A stretch of 64,000 nucleotides of DNA from Bradysia coprophila (GCF_014529535.1 NW_023503493.1:12370001-12434000); one strand, 5' to 3'. Shown: positions 11,404 to 24,006, counted from the stretch's first letter. Numbers and translations are program-made. Notes: generated by a model not told the origin, from the letters alone.

Positions 11404-11895
11404 CTTAAATTCCTTCCGGAGAGTATGAAAAAGAAAAGAGAATTTTTTTTTGTTGAAATTGAGGACTTTATCGCAAATCAAAAAATTTTCCTAAATTTTC
11501 GAAATTTCCCACATTTTCCTTAATTTTTCCCAAAAAACACCTCACGCTTTTGACGACGAGCCTGGCCCTATACTACTACTGTACTATTATCTTAGTCAGA
11601 GAGAGGGGAACGTACTGATGATATTACCACCTCATCTCTGGACCTACAATGCGTAGGACCAGAGACGAAATTTCAAGGACTCCGTTTAAAACCCACAGAA
11701 AGACAATAAGGGAGGTCAATTAAAAATTACGTAGAATTGGATGAGAGTTGAAGTGGAACTGGATTTTCAAACCAAATTTACAAATTAATTGGAACAGTGT
11801 ACATATGACTGTAGATGAAGATAGCACATAGAATTCTATTGTTAACCATTGACACACAAGCGGGATGATTTTTAATGCAACCTCAAATAATTATC
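11404..11895. other. Intron or intergenic, upstream of the EF-hand exons
   Basis: AT-rich with no further exon that I can support. The missing 5' exons of the EF-hand gene should lie at higher coordinates on the minus strand, beyond or within the repeats that follow. Confidence 0.35.
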
Positions 11896-13727
11896 ATGTC
11901 CGAAGCGATAGCGGAGGACTTGACGCAGTCTAACTTCTAAAAAAAGAACGAAGAAATTTTTTTGAGACGCGGCAACTATATATAGCCGAACATTTTAGTT
12001 TCTGCCCTTTGGACTTTATCACCACAAATCCTATTCTATCATATTCTCGCTTCAAATACGAGCAAAACGAGCTATCACTCGACTATGTAGGTTTAAAATT
12101 GCCGGAGATACATCGTTTTGAAATTTGTCATTTTCATACAAAGTACACCAAATTGACTTTTTCCAAACAATCAAAATCCTTCAACTTACTCTGTATGTTT
12201 CTATCTATCTATCTGTCTATCTGTCTATCTGTCTATCTGTCTATCTGTCTATCTATCTATCGACGGTCGATCTCGGAAACTAGTCAGCCAATCTCCATGA
12301 AATTTTGCAGGAACCTCGGGGTGGGCATAAAAATGAAAATGTGATACGCCACTACCCCAGGAAAAACCAGAATTTTGTTTTATTGGCCTCGAAGTGGTTT
12401 CTGAGTGTGGTTTTCGAGGGTCGGGAACGCGTTTTCAGCTGTAGCTCAGCTGTATTGAAACCTGCAGGGGCGTGTGACCCATCAAATGAAAGGTATTCGC
12501 CACACGAATCGAACAAAAAAATAATTAGAAAAATTGGTGCAGATTTGGTTGAGCTAGAGTGGTCAGAGTGACCAAATTTTGAGCTACTCGAGCGTAGGAT
12601 GAAAGGACTAATATTTTTTGGCTTATGAGAGATAGAGATTTACTTTCTTCGGCAAAGTCTCAGAATTTTACGAGTAGAACACATTGGCATATGTGAAAAA
12701 TTTCGAAAGTTGGAAATGGGTGGGTCAATTATGTTTTTAGAGGTATTTCTTGAATGGTGGCAGATAGAGAGTTACTTTCTTCGGCAAAGTCTCAGAGTTT
12801 TACGAGTAGAAAAGAAGGGCATTTGCGAAAAATGTCGAAAGTTGGAAATGGGTGGGTCAATTGGGGTTTTGGAGATATTTCTTGAATGGTGGCAGATAGA
12901 GAATTACTTTCTTCGTCAAATTTTCGAATTTCGTCAAATTTTCGATTTTCGTTAAATTTCGTCAAATTTTCGAATTTCGTCAAATTTTTTAATTTTCGTC
13001 AAATTTTCAAATTTCGTCAAATTTTCGATTTTCGTCAAATTTTCAAATTTCGTCAAATTTTCGAATTTCGTCAAATTTTCAAATTTCGTCAAATTTTCGA
13101 ATTTCGTCAAATTTTCGAATTTCGTCAAATTTTCGAATTTCGTCAAATTTTCGAATTTCGTCAAATTTTCGAATTTCGTCAAATTTTCGAATTTCGCCAA
13201 ATTTCGTCAAATTTTCGAATTTCGTCAAATTTCGTCAAATTTTCGAATTTCGTCAAATTTTCGAATTTCGTCAAATTTCGTCAAATTTCGTCAAATTTCG
13301 TCAAATTTTTGAACTTCGTCAAATTTCGTCAAATTTTCGAATTTCGTCAAATTTTCGAATTTCGTCAAATTTTCGAATTTCGTCAAATTTTCCAATTTCG
13401 TCAAATTTTCGAATTTCGTCAAATTTCGACAAATTTTCGAATTTCGTCAAATTTTCGAATTTCGTCAAATTTTCGAATTTCGTCAAATTTCGTCAAATTT
13501 TCGAATTTCGTCAAATTTTCGATTTTCGTCAAATTTCGTCAAATTTTCGAATTTCGTCAAATTTCGTCAAATTTTTGAACTTCGTCAAATTTCGTCAAAT
13601 TTTCGAATTTCGTCAAATTTCGTCAAATATTCAAATTTCGTCAAATTTTCGATTTTCTTCAAATTTTCGATTTTCGTTAAATTTTAAAATTCGTCAAATT
13701 TTCGAATTTCGTCAAATTTTCAGGGAA
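11896..13727 (+). repeat. Composite interspersed repeat, copy 2
   Basis: Same order of parts as 5251-8085: the ATGTCCGAAGCGATAGCGGA start, a CTATCTGT microsatellite (about 12200-12262), the CTCGGAAACTAGTCAGCCAA block, two to three tandem 135-bp units (about 12630-12905) and an expanded minisatellite. It lacks the 1.7-kb hAT-type insertion, so it shows the pre-insertion state of copy 1. Confidence 0.8.
12912..13727. repeat. 18-bp minisatellite array
   Basis: About 45 units of CGTCAAATTTTCGAATTT (18 bp) interspersed with a 10-bp short form, CGTCAAATTT. Because the unit length is a multiple of three and contains no stop in several frames, long artificial reading frames run through it on both strands (for example 12886-13578 forward). 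A short version of the same array ends repeat copy 1 near 8085. Confidence 0.9.
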
Positions 13728-14395
13728 TAGTCAACATAGCGGTCACTACACAGCTTACATTACAATTCGGAATCAATGACACCTTCTCAATGATACAAAC
13801 TTAACGACAAAACGTTGGCCACGTTTGGCTAAAAATGTAAAATCTAAAAGCGGCGTCTTACAACTAATATTGGTATCCTATGGATATAGATCGTAAGTGC
13901 GCTAGGTTAGAATGGTCCGGAGCACTGAGTATGAGTATACTAGATGCGGCACTGCACATTACGCATTTTATGCAAAGATTACTGTGTAGAGGTAGACTTT
14001 ACTATTGCGAATTTTGACAACATGCACATACTTGAAACATTTCAAATCAAAGATGTGCAAAATTAGCGTAACAAAAAGACTTTTGAAATTTTTGCATATC
14101 CTAAAGTGTATAAAAATGTGGAGCCTTGATTATCAACACTATTTTTGTTCACAATTATGGACCATTTCATCATTGGTATGTATTAGCGTGTTACTAAAAC
14201 AACTTTATGCAACTCAGCATCACAATGTTATCAGCTGAGTTCTTTCGAAGTTTGACACTAAGTCAATGTGCCGTTCTGAAATAATTTAGCCGCCGCCGAT
14301 CCCTTACCAGTCGGCGCACCGCCGCCGACTATTTTAAAACCGGCACACACCTCTAATTTTCGTCAACTTCCGACTTAACTTCTAAAACGACTGAT
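13728..14395. other. Intergenic, nothing recognised
   Basis: No gene identified. A GC-rich patch (GCCGCCGCCGATCCC, near 14290) stands out against the AT-rich background. Confidence 0.35.
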
Positions 14396-14946
14396 ATCCC
14401 GGCAAAAACTCTTTCAGAGCAAAGTTGGACGCAGTCTACAGTCTATATGTGTGATAACTTCTAAAACAAGTGATATCGCTAGAGGTGACGCTGTCAGCGT
14501 CGTTACGCAAAATTAAATTTCACAGCCAATTAATTGAAATTAGCTGATCTAGTTTTCCAAACCATTCGCCAATTTTTTTTTCAGAAAAAATTTTAACCAA
14601 CAGAATTTTGACTGAAAAATTTTCAACAAAAAATTCTGCGTCGCAAAGTGGCAGATGCTCACGGACAAACCTACGAGAACATTTAATCTGCCACATGCGA
14701 CGCAGAATTTTTTGTTGAAAATTTTTCAGTCAAAATTCTGTTGGTTAAAATTTTTTCTGAAAAAAAAAATTGGCGAATGGTTTGGAAAACTAGATCAGCT
14801 AATTTCAATTAATTGGCTGTGAAATTTAATTTTGCGTAACGACGCTGACAGCGTCACCTCTAGCGATATCACTTGTTTTAGAAGTTATCACACATATAGA
14901 CTGTAGACTGCGTCCAACTTTGCTCTGAAAGAGTTTTTGCCGGGAT
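14396..14946. repeat. Foldback element, family F1, copy 2
   Basis: About 550-bp palindrome starting ATCCCGGCAAAAACTCTTTC and ending with its complement. Arms are about 250 bp, with a central loop near 14650-14690. The interior shares GATATCGCTAGAG and GTTACGCAAAATTAAATTT with copy 1 (8141-8660), but the two copies differ clearly along their arms, while the two arms within each copy are almost identical. Confidence 0.8.
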
Positions 14947-15570
14947 CTTAATTTACTGTCTTTCGCGTTCGAATCAAAGAACAGAAACTGCTGTTTCTTT
15001 TTCGCGGAAAAGTAGGTCACAAAGATTTCAAACGAAACCGTCTTTGGAGTATTAAATAATGTAAAGAGAACACCGAATAAATTGTTTCCCCTTTTCAGCA
15101 TAAGAAAAAGAAGCGAATTTCATTTAAATGCAAATTAAATACTTCCAGCAATTATAATCTTCGTTACTCATGTATGTTTCTTCATAAATTTTAAAATTGG
15201 ATGGGGGGAGCATGTTACATCCCACAGCATTACGTGTGTACAGCATTTCAAGTGTAGAATTTAAATTGGAAAAATCTATCGTACCTACTTAACGTAAGGG
15301 CGTTTTGGTGCAAACATTTTTTTCTTGAGTCGATAGAAATGTGATTTCAAATATGACCAAACCAGTCTGGCTTTACGTGAACCACGCAAATACTCTGTGA
15401 GTACAGTTAGGTGCTAATTGATATCTCGCCTAAATGTAGGCTAGACAGACTCAAATTCATCGTACTTGGGTTACGTCAAACGAGTCATAGAGTGTGTACA
15501 TCGTTACAGTCACCAAACACACCTTCATTTTGTTTGCAGCTTGAGTGAACTTTAGGAAAAACTCTAGAAA
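14947..15570. other. Intergenic, nothing recognised
   Basis: No gene, RNA or paired repeat that I can support. Confidence 0.35.
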
Positions 15571-15576
15571 AATTCT

Positions 15577-15680
15577 ATGTGGAATCGTCTGACACGGGAA
15601 TCGAACCCAGATCAGAAGGCTAGTACGTAACGTCTAGTCTGAGCAATCTCGTCATTTAAAAGATTGCTGATACCACACGC
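15577..15680 (-). repeat. tRNA-derived sequence (SINE-like or decayed tRNA)
   Basis: Read on the minus strand it contains GGGTTCGATTCCCGTGTC, a good pol III B-box and T-loop, preceded by GATTGCTCAGACTAGACG, which resembles a tRNA A-box and D-arm. The T-stem has three Watson-Crick pairs and one wobble, and the acceptor arm does not pair. I therefore call it tRNA-derived rather than a working tRNA gene. Confidence 0.5.
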
Positions 15681-17960
15681 CTCACATGCTTCAAAAAGGT
15701 TTTTCGTAAAGGGATATCATCACAAAAAGCCGATGGTTCTGAACCTGTTATTGAACCTGTGCACGTCTACCTAATTTTCCAAGTTTGCTTCAACAAAACC
15801 ACTTCATTCAAAGCAACGTTTTAAACTGTGTATTCGCTAAGAGTCTACACGAAAGATTCAAGAAGTACAGCTGTACTGCATACCAGCTTGATTAATTGTT
15901 CAAATACCTAACTCAAAACCATCAATTGAGAGTTAAAAGCATCTTCATCATTTGCTTAAATTCTGATATTTGCAGACCCATTGAACTAATTGAACTAATT
16001 TAATTGCTCCGAAAAATGCCATTAGCTCAATGTCATCAAGTGGAAAATAATTGAGAGGGTAAACTGTCCCATACCATCAGTTTATTTTTATCTTCTACCA
16101 ATTACAGGTACACCGGAATTTGTTCGGTCAGACCCTTAAAGGCTGCCAAAATCCATATATAACTATTTCATGTAACAACAAACACACGAGTGCTTGAGCA
16201 TCAATACCAATGAGTCTCTAATAAATAATTCAAGCAGCATCTGCAAAGGAAAAGATTATTTTCTTTTGAAAGAGATTCGATGCCATATGGTACATTGTTT
16301 TCGTTTTCGAATTGTTATATCGAAAGATGAAGTGTACGGGATAATGAAAATTCACCTTTGAGGCAATAATATGTTATTGCCCTCGTGTATATCTATAGTA
16401 TATCAACGGAAAAGTCAATATCGTATTTGATATACCATGAACTACATTATCATTATCAAAACAACAAAATGACAAATAATCTTTTGATCCAATCAAAAGT
16501 TGGAGACTCTATAGTAATTCTCATTAACAAAAGCCACCTGTTCATTGTCACAATTTTAACAAAACACAGTATGTATATCTGTACATCATATACACACCGT
16601 TCATATTCTATCTATCAATCATTTATACAATTGTAGGTGTAGGTCGTGTGGGTGGAATGGTTGCACCGATAAAATTAATATCGGAGTCAATTCGAAAATA
16701 AATAAAAAAAAGATAAAGCACCCAGACCAACAACCACACAAAACCACCCAATCCGCACTCTCAATGGCAGTACATGTACAGCACACACCGAGTTGGAATA
16801 TGAATAGATTCTGAAGTTTTAATATATGGGTGGTGATGTGGAATGTTTTTCCACGAAAAAGTAAAGAGAGAAAACGAAATAATAAAAAATGAAAAAGTTT
16901 TCAACTTCGAGGGTTTTACTTTATGTTCAATTCACTGAACATTACAATGTGAAAATCTAACTCAAGTTTTGTGAAAGAGGTTGGCAAAGATGAATTTGTT
17001 TACAATGAACTTTCGAACCACTCAATAGTTACCCTATAATACTCGTCCAAGAAATGTTTTCAATTGCTCTTAACACTTTTGCTTGACCTACAAAAACAAA
17101 CAAGAATCTTGTTTGAAAACGAGCTTCCGTCAATCGTATATAAATGCAATTTAGCAAAAGATTAAAATGAAACCCAGTTTTGTATTACATCCATCATCCA
17201 ACTTTATTTCAATGGAAAACTTTATTTTGTACTGGGAAAATTTTAATTTGGTAGAAACGAGAAACTTTTCGGAAAACTGTGAACAATGCCATCCAGAGAA
17301 ATATCAATTGGAATAAATTTTCCTGACGAATGGAGCTTTAAGTGGAGAGAGAGACGGATGATGGTGGTGCGGGGGAATGAATGGGAATGAAAACTTTATT
17401 TCTGTGAAATTACGATTTCAATTCAACGTAAAATGTTATTCATTTAAATTTATTTGGGACTGAATGATTTTTCGTTTGGGGAATTTGTGTCTCTTGACTC
17501 GTTAATTTTTGGTTCGGTTGAGATTGTAGATGAAATGTTTTAAGCGTAAAATGAGTTTGTTCCAGTCATCCAGAAAAAAGAAGATTATTGCTGTGTTAAC
17601 ATATCACGTTGATTTATCTTCTGCATATCATTTCCACAGACACTTGTGTCCTCCGAACATAATTTTCCACATCAAAGTGCAATATTTTCATTCGAATTTT
17701 GCTCAGCCACATTAAATCATCAATTCAAAAATCACATAAATCAACCAACCACACAGTAAAAGAAGAAAATTTCTTGTTTATCTGAAAGGCGACTAATCTC
17801 CGCTCTGCGAACAAAATTTTCACTTTTCCACACTAATTTTGATCTAACGATGCAGGACAATCACTGTTAACTAATGAAAAATTGCTACAGAACATTGCAA
17901 AAGTTGAGATTGAACGAAAAATGTGAAGAAAAAGACGTAGTACTATTGAGGGGTGATTGG
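15681..17960. other. Long AT-rich intergenic stretch
   Basis: No coding exons recognised on either strand. Short frames up to 83 codons are at background level. CATATA-rich and GAGAGA-type low-complexity tracts occur (for example near 16560 and 17345). Confidence 0.35.
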
Positions 17961-17994
17961 GCATGCGCATGGTATGTATATAGATTGCTTTCAG

Positions 17995-18060
17995 TTGAGC
18001 TGGTATATAATACACGCTTTGGTTATCTGTTACGGGACAGTCACGCGACGGTCTGATGAC
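17995..18060 (+). promoter_or_regulatory. Candidate core promoter
   Basis: GGTATATAATA (about 18001-18011) is followed about 30 bp later by ACAGTCACG (about 18036), a fair match to the arthropod initiator TCAGT, and then by CGGTCTG, close to a downstream promoter element. Spacing is right for a TATA-Inr promoter on the forward strand. No coding exon follows within the next few hundred bases, so the target is unknown. Confidence 0.3.
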
Positions 18061-18997
18061 AGCTATAGCAACAAAGTCTTGTTGAAACTATTGAAGTAAA
18101 AGATTTTGTGTGGTGGTAGTAAATTACGTCCACTATTTTTCCAGAATTCATTCTAAGCCCTGCCTTTCACCTTTATTTAATCAAGTCACAGCTCAGTTTT
18201 AAGGGAATGAGGTCGGGACAGATTTCTTTATTTTTGGTTCGGGTCAGGTTAGGCTCAGGTAAACTCGAAAATTTGCAGCTCAAATTTCAAGTTAACCTGA
18301 ACCTGATCTGACCACACCTGAAATAAAAATTTCGGGTACTGGTTTTTTCAGGCTCAATCTGAACCATTCCTGGATTTTAATTAGGCTTTCTCGTATTAGG
18401 CTCAGCTCAGGTCGAACGTGGGCTTGTCGTACCCCGGGTTCTGGTGGGAGACAAATCTCTAAGTCCACTCTAATCCAAAGGGTGCCAAGGATGGTGAATA
18501 ATGCAAAACTTCACTGTATTTTCGGTTGAACGTTCGGCGATGGCGACGATCCCAAATGTCCCGCTTATCGATCATCTGAATACGCTTGTAATGCAGAATC
18601 GCATTTTTGGCATTTTCAGTCGCTTGTGCGACACACTTAAGTTACTGACCAAGCTGTGTTTATATTTTCGATTGCTAATGGAAATGTTGGATTGCAAAAT
18701 AATTGGTTCAGTTTGTGACGAAATTGTTTCTATATACGAATTCAAATCGCTAATAATTTGTATCGCTTGTTAAGTGTGATGCTGGGGCATCACAGGCTGT
18801 TCTGAGCATTGAGTGTGCAGTTCGACTCTGCGGACTCAACATTAGAAATGTACATATAGGGGAAAGATATAGCTGTTTACTGGAATTTTTTTATTTCTCT
18901 AATTTTTCGGTTGATTATGCGTGCAGTAGCAGTTAATTCTAAAAGTAAACTACAAGAAAATCTAAAATCTCCCTCAAATATCTGTTAACCATTTCGC
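18061..18997. other. Intergenic, downstream of the beta-lactamase-like gene
   Basis: Contains a stretch (about 18215-18420) rich in TCAGGTTAGGCTCAGG-like motifs in both orientations, possibly a degenerate MITE. A 90-codon forward frame (18501-18773) has no recognisable domain. Confidence 0.3.
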
Positions 18998-21143
18998 TTA
19001 GTCATTTTCTTCTTCTTCCTCTTGTCCTGGAGCACATGATTCTGGTTCCCAGGGAATTAGTGGAAGAGTATCCAGTGATAGACCTCTCTGGAAAGTTGTT
19101 ACTTGCTCAAAAATGACACTGAAAGTATTCTCACTTTCAAACGAGAAGAATATATCAATTAAACCACCAGCAGCGAAATAAATATCTTGCACAAAGTCAC
19201 TGTCCCAGATGACGTAGTAAACCGGATACGTTGGATGCTGATTCAAATAGCCTGAAGCCCAAATTCCGAAACGGAAGTACAACGTTTCATTTCTTAATGT
19301 AATTTCCATATCGCCTACATTCCAGATGTGCGTTGAATTACAAATCAAAAAATTTTCAAATTTGTCAATGAAGGCATACCTTCAACAGGGTGTCCGAAGT
19401 TTCCCACATAAGACTCTTGGTTTATATTTTGTGACGGCAATTGTCTTCCAGCTAAATATTTTTCCAGTGTTTCCAATGTGGCATCACGTAGTCTCTGACC
19501 TAGGTGCTGGTTGGTTGGGTTGATTTTTACACCGGAACTTAAGCCTGTTCGGAATTTTGAATGCTTACACTTCCAATGGATCAAATTCTATTCTACAATA
19601 TACCGTTAACAATGGCGAAAAACGAATTCTGCAAGAAAAAATGGTCGTAACGACTGTTTGAAAGATGTATTGGCCCGTTGTTCACTGAGAATGTTGCAAA
19701 ACCGAGTCGAGGATAAATGCGAAGTTCCGACTGAAAAGTGACCCATTGTCCGGTGTGACTCACGAATTCCCATCCTATATAGAAGTTCTATGAATGTAGA
19801 TAACTGACAGAGATAGAATGACCATCATTTACCATCAAAAACACCAAGTTGAACTCCACTACCCATAGCATAAGATCCAGCTACCATTGATGAATTAACG
19901 GATCTAAATTGCATGAAATCAAGAGGAGCTGCTGGCTGACGCATCCAAAGTAAAGCTTCCTAAATTAAATTGGTAAAATATTTTTCACGCAAATTTGTAT
20001 GGGGATCGTACCTGGGAAACAATTTGCCTATCTCCTACCCTGCCATTATTCAAGTGAAACGTCATATATTTCGCCATATCATTTGCCGTAGTTATTATAC
20101 CACCAGACGGAGCCCCAACGAATACGCGGCTACAACATTATCAAATGTAGAAATTTCAATCTACCGATTTAATGACACGACTCGTCTTACTTTATCAATG
20201 CAGAATTTAGTTGTTTCACCACACCGTATTCGATGAAGTAACCTCTCGACATGTTCACCACTTGATCGTAATTCGTTTGTTCATCAATTAAGATACTGTC
20301 ATTCATTTCCAATTGATCGAAAAAGTCTTGTAACTGGGAAAGAGGCATTTAGTTCATAAAAAAAAGGATTAAAAATGTGTAGACCTACGAGTTCTTCATA
20401 CGGCTGTTCTGCAATTTCGGCAATCAAAGTTCCTGCTAACGCTAACAGTGTGTTGGAATAGAAACCTCCTGCACGAAATGAAGCTACTTCCGGTGCATAT
20501 CGACTCCGACTGAAATCATTAAGGTTTTACTCATGTTGCTTTTTTCAATGTCTTAAAACGAGCATACAAAGTGAACTCGTCAATATCCTTGAAAGCACCT
20601 GCAGATGACCCGAAAGACTCAGTTTGTACCGCCACACGATGACTTAATAAATCACGAAAAGACATGGTCTCGTATCGGAACCTATCACTAAACATAAATG
20701 TACCATTTGGATGTAATATCCTCAACGGAGTGTCGATAACAGCTGGTCCCAATTCTGGGAATGTTTCGCTAAGAACTTTCATGACAAGTGTTGCGGTAAA
20801 TGTCTGAGAGTTGATTGAAAATTGTTAATTATTTCTGATGGAGTGAATGATGATGGATGAGTGATGTGATGATTACCTTTGTAATAGATGCAATGCAAAA
20901 TTTAGTATTTTCATCAGCTGTAATGTTCCTATCGATATCGGAATGACCATACCCTTTCGAGAAAGTTGATTCTCCGAAATTTTCAACAATCGTCACTCCG
21001 ACTCCAGGAATGTCACTCTCAGCCATGAAGACATCTCTCACCAACGAGTCGATTTCCAATTCTTGTTCTGAACTTAAGCAATGACTAAATGTAATAGCTA
21101 ACACTCCCACAAGTAGTCTCAAAACGGTGCCCTTAGAAATCAT
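18998..21143 (-). CDS. Secreted serine beta-lactamase-like hydrolase
   Basis: Nine exons on the minus strand: 21143-20877, 20803-20568, 20509-20389, 20333-20191, 20129-20012, 19959-19833, 19774-19604, 19544-19380, 19314-18998. They sum to 1665 nt and encode 554 aa. The N-terminus has a hydrophobic signal peptide (about residues 8-21, ending near HCLSS). Class C beta-lactamase/PBP4-like motifs are present in order: SITK (residues 86-89, nucleophile Ser86 and Lys89), YSN (185-187) and HTG (344-346, in place of KTG). A C-terminal region of about 200 residues follows and ends in an acidic tail, QEEEEEND. Introns are 52-73 nt. The donor of the second intron (GTATGC at 20567) was chosen because reading on reaches a stop. 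In animals this fold serves esterase or peptidase roles; the substrate is unknown. Secretion suggests a gut or extracellular function. Confidence 0.9.
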
Positions 21144-22831
21144 CGCTTCGAATTAATATCAAATCTACGGTCCACTCTGGGATAACTTTATCGAACAACT
21201 AACGAACAGGTGGTACCCGCACCTGCCTTTAAAAGAATTTCACTATCTTGAAGTAAGTAAATCTGATGAGCTGATAAAATTTGGTCTTGTAACTAAATTT
21301 GGATTAGTCGATACCAGGGAATTTTTTTTTCCGATAGTTGATTCATTGAAATTATTCATGTTTAATTTTTACAAAAGAAATCATTCATTGGAATCAACAC
21401 TAAAACATCGGATTGGTCAGATAACGAAAATTATATTTATAGAAATAGTTAATCTTGTCATCAAGTTCAGGGTAAACCTGAGGTGATTTACTGGTCGTTT
21501 TCGTGTAACTAGCTACCCTCATTATATGCGATAGGACACATAATATGGTTTCGAGAATTGCAAAAAGAAATTCCAGGAATCGACGATTGCTAAATCGAGG
21601 AAAACCAGTATACACTATGTAAACCAAGACGCCCCATCACCCTACAGTTTTGAACATTATTTGAACCCGGGCGATTTTTCTGCCTTAAAAATGCAATTTA
21701 TTAAGAATAGGCCAAGTCAAAACATTTTTAAGTTTCAACCGCCCAGATAAGAAAATTTGATCATCATTGAACAGTAGTCATACATTTATGCTAATTGTCT
21801 TTTATTTCGATTAAAGCGACATAATGGAGAGAACTATCTTCACGAAATCGGACTGATTTTCCTTAGTGGTGTTTTTTATCGTCGATCTCACAACAAACAG
21901 AGGTGGACTTTAAAATAACGTTTTTGTTGTGAGATCGACGCCTGATTTGAAAAAGGCCCAAAGTGTAGTCCAGGTGTGTCGAAAAAAAGGCTCCTTGAGT
22001 CTTAAGTTCTTTAAGATTTTTCTTTGTTCCAAGCTGTTTGTCATGAAGACATATGGAGCAAAAACTTTCCAAAAATGGAAAATTGTTTTTCTTGTCGGAA
22101 ATATATTTATAAGAAATCCTTTAAAATCGAACATCTCCGAACAGACAATATATTTTTGAAAAATTTCTTGTGTTATTGAAAGTATGACTTGTTGCCGATA
22201 TTTCATGGAAGAACTTTTTTTTTGAGGAGTAGGTATTAGGGTTCTCCGAAAAGTGTCCCGGAAATTCACTAACTTTGAAGCTGAGATATGGGCTGGGAAA
22301 ATCATGCATGTCCCAGCACGAATTTTTAAAGTATTTTGTAGATCAATTGAAGATGCATAGCTATAATTTGGGACACTATTTCTAGAGTTCTTACAACGAC
22401 GTTTCATCAGTACTTCCCCTCTCCTTCATTTCTGTTCAAGGATTATGTAAAGTTCTATTTTTGGGACGTTATCGTAATTTACTTCTACGAAAGATTTTTC
22501 GTATGACAAACCGTTTTAGTGGTCCCGTTCCTCGATAAAATTATTTTTGTGACTGTTGAGGTCTCATTCAGAATAATGTTCAATCTTGACCTTCTTACTT
22601 CTTTGTTCGAGACACTAGACATTTCCTACATTTTTGACCACTTTTCCGGCTAACATTCGAAATTTTAACAAATTTGAAGTCATCAGAGGTCAGTTCCTTA
22701 AAAGAAGTCAAATCATCCATGGTACACTGTCTTCCTTATCCTAATTTCAGGTGATTTAGCCGATTTTTCTTGTTCCTCTCTGAATTCTATTGATGGTCAA
22801 GGTAGGTCAGTAAGCAGGTCAATTCATAAGA
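21144..22831. other. Intergenic with a small palindrome
   Basis: A near-perfect hairpin lies at 21881-21938 (CGTCGATCTCACAACAA and complement, with a short loop). A 165-codon minus-strand frame (22407-21910) has no recognisable domain and overlaps the hairpin; I treat it as chance. Nothing else was identified. Confidence 0.35.
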
Positions 22832-24006
22832 AAAACATAGCTAACGCCGACCCGTACGAAACACCTATTCGTATCAAAAGCCTTTAATGTGAAACTCTTC
22901 ATTTGTTTTACTTACATTATCCACTCTTTGCCTTGTTATCATACACAAATAAATTGCCGGAGGCAATATAGACAGCCCCGTACGAAGTCAACTTTCATAA
23001 ATTCCTATTTAAACAGCTATATACCGCTATATTTACCTATAAATAAACATTTCACAGATGAATATGCTATTATATAACTCTATCTGCCTGTATATAGCTC
23101 AATATAGCTGTGTATAGGTATATATAGATGTCCATATATGGAATGCCTGAAGCACCCCACACACATAACAAATTATTTCCATGTTAACAGAAACTCTCTA
23201 AGTACCATTTTTCCCAAGATATATCACTTTTAATAAAATCCAATATGGCCGCCGGCAGCCATTTTGTTAGGAGACCGGAAATAGTACCGACGCTTTACAT
23301 TCGTTAATACCTTTCAAACAAAAAAAGATTCATGAAATTTGGTCAAAATTTACTCGAGATATTGTCAAAATACACCACGTTCACTGTACTTCCGAGTAGC
23401 CAGATAAGAGCTCACTCCAAGAGACCTAGCTCACGCTCCGGAGAACATAATTTCATTAAAAAAAAATTCCCTGATTGGTACGGTCAATACCTATCTAATA
23501 AAGCTAAAACAGACGAAATATGTTCAAATGTGGCCGACCTACAAGCAAAAACTGCTTGCCGCCCTGTGCCTGTTCCACACCAAGGGGTCTAACTCACGAG
23601 TCGGTCATCCGATTTCCATAAACTTTTTTTTTTGTCGATCGGTATTGTAAATACCTTTTATTTGACGTATCACTTACAAGTTTAACGTTTAAATGTCCGG
23701 AGATATCTTCGAAAAACCGTAAAGCACTTATTGGGCCACAGCTCGGGAGGGGTCGATCCAAAATCACTCATCTTCGAACTTAGCCTGTCTTTTGACATTA
23801 CCAAACGGGAAAAAAAAGAATTTTCAAAATCGGATGCGTTTTACTCAAGTTATCGTGCAGACAGACAGACGGACATTTTTTTTTCGCGGATTTGGCATCT
23901 CTAGACAACCACAATAGGTTTCCCCTTACTCAGGGAGTCCAATTCGACGTGTTACAAACGTATGCGTAAATCTATAAGACCCCAGTACTTCGTACGGGTC
24001 TAAAAA
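22832..24006 (+). repeat. 1.2-kb interspersed repeat, copy B
   Basis: Forward copy: starts AAAACATAGCTAACGCCGAC, carries GACCCGTACGAA near the left end, AGCCCCGTACGAAGTC about 130 bp in, and CTTCGTACGGGTC at the right end. It closely matches copies A and C along its length, including the CAGACAGACGGAC tract. The frames inside it are shared by all copies but too short and low-complexity to be genes. Confidence 0.8.

Noticed and set aside
12886-13578. 230-codon open frame with FRQIFEF repeats, and an opposite-strand frame of 82 codons
   Set aside because: Both are by-products of the 18-bp minisatellite, which lacks stops in several frames. They have no domain, start context or conservation.
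12912-13727. Regularly spaced repeats, considered as a CRISPR array
   Set aside because: Units are contiguous 18-bp and 10-bp repeats without unique spacers, in a eukaryotic genome.
18780-18842. T-arm-like GCAGTTCGACTCTGC hairpin, considered as a tRNA
   Set aside because: Only the T-arm fits; no A-box, anticodon arm or acceptor stem can be drawn.
20521-20567. Longer version of exon 2 of the beta-lactamase-like gene, using the GAGTAAAA donor
   Set aside because: It contains an in-frame stop just before that donor and would leave an intron below 30 nt. The GTATGC donor at 20567 gives a 58-nt intron like its neighbours.
21910-22407. 165-codon minus-strand frame
   Set aside because: No recognisable domain, irregular composition, and it overlaps a perfect hairpin. 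A frame this long can occur by chance in 64 kb.
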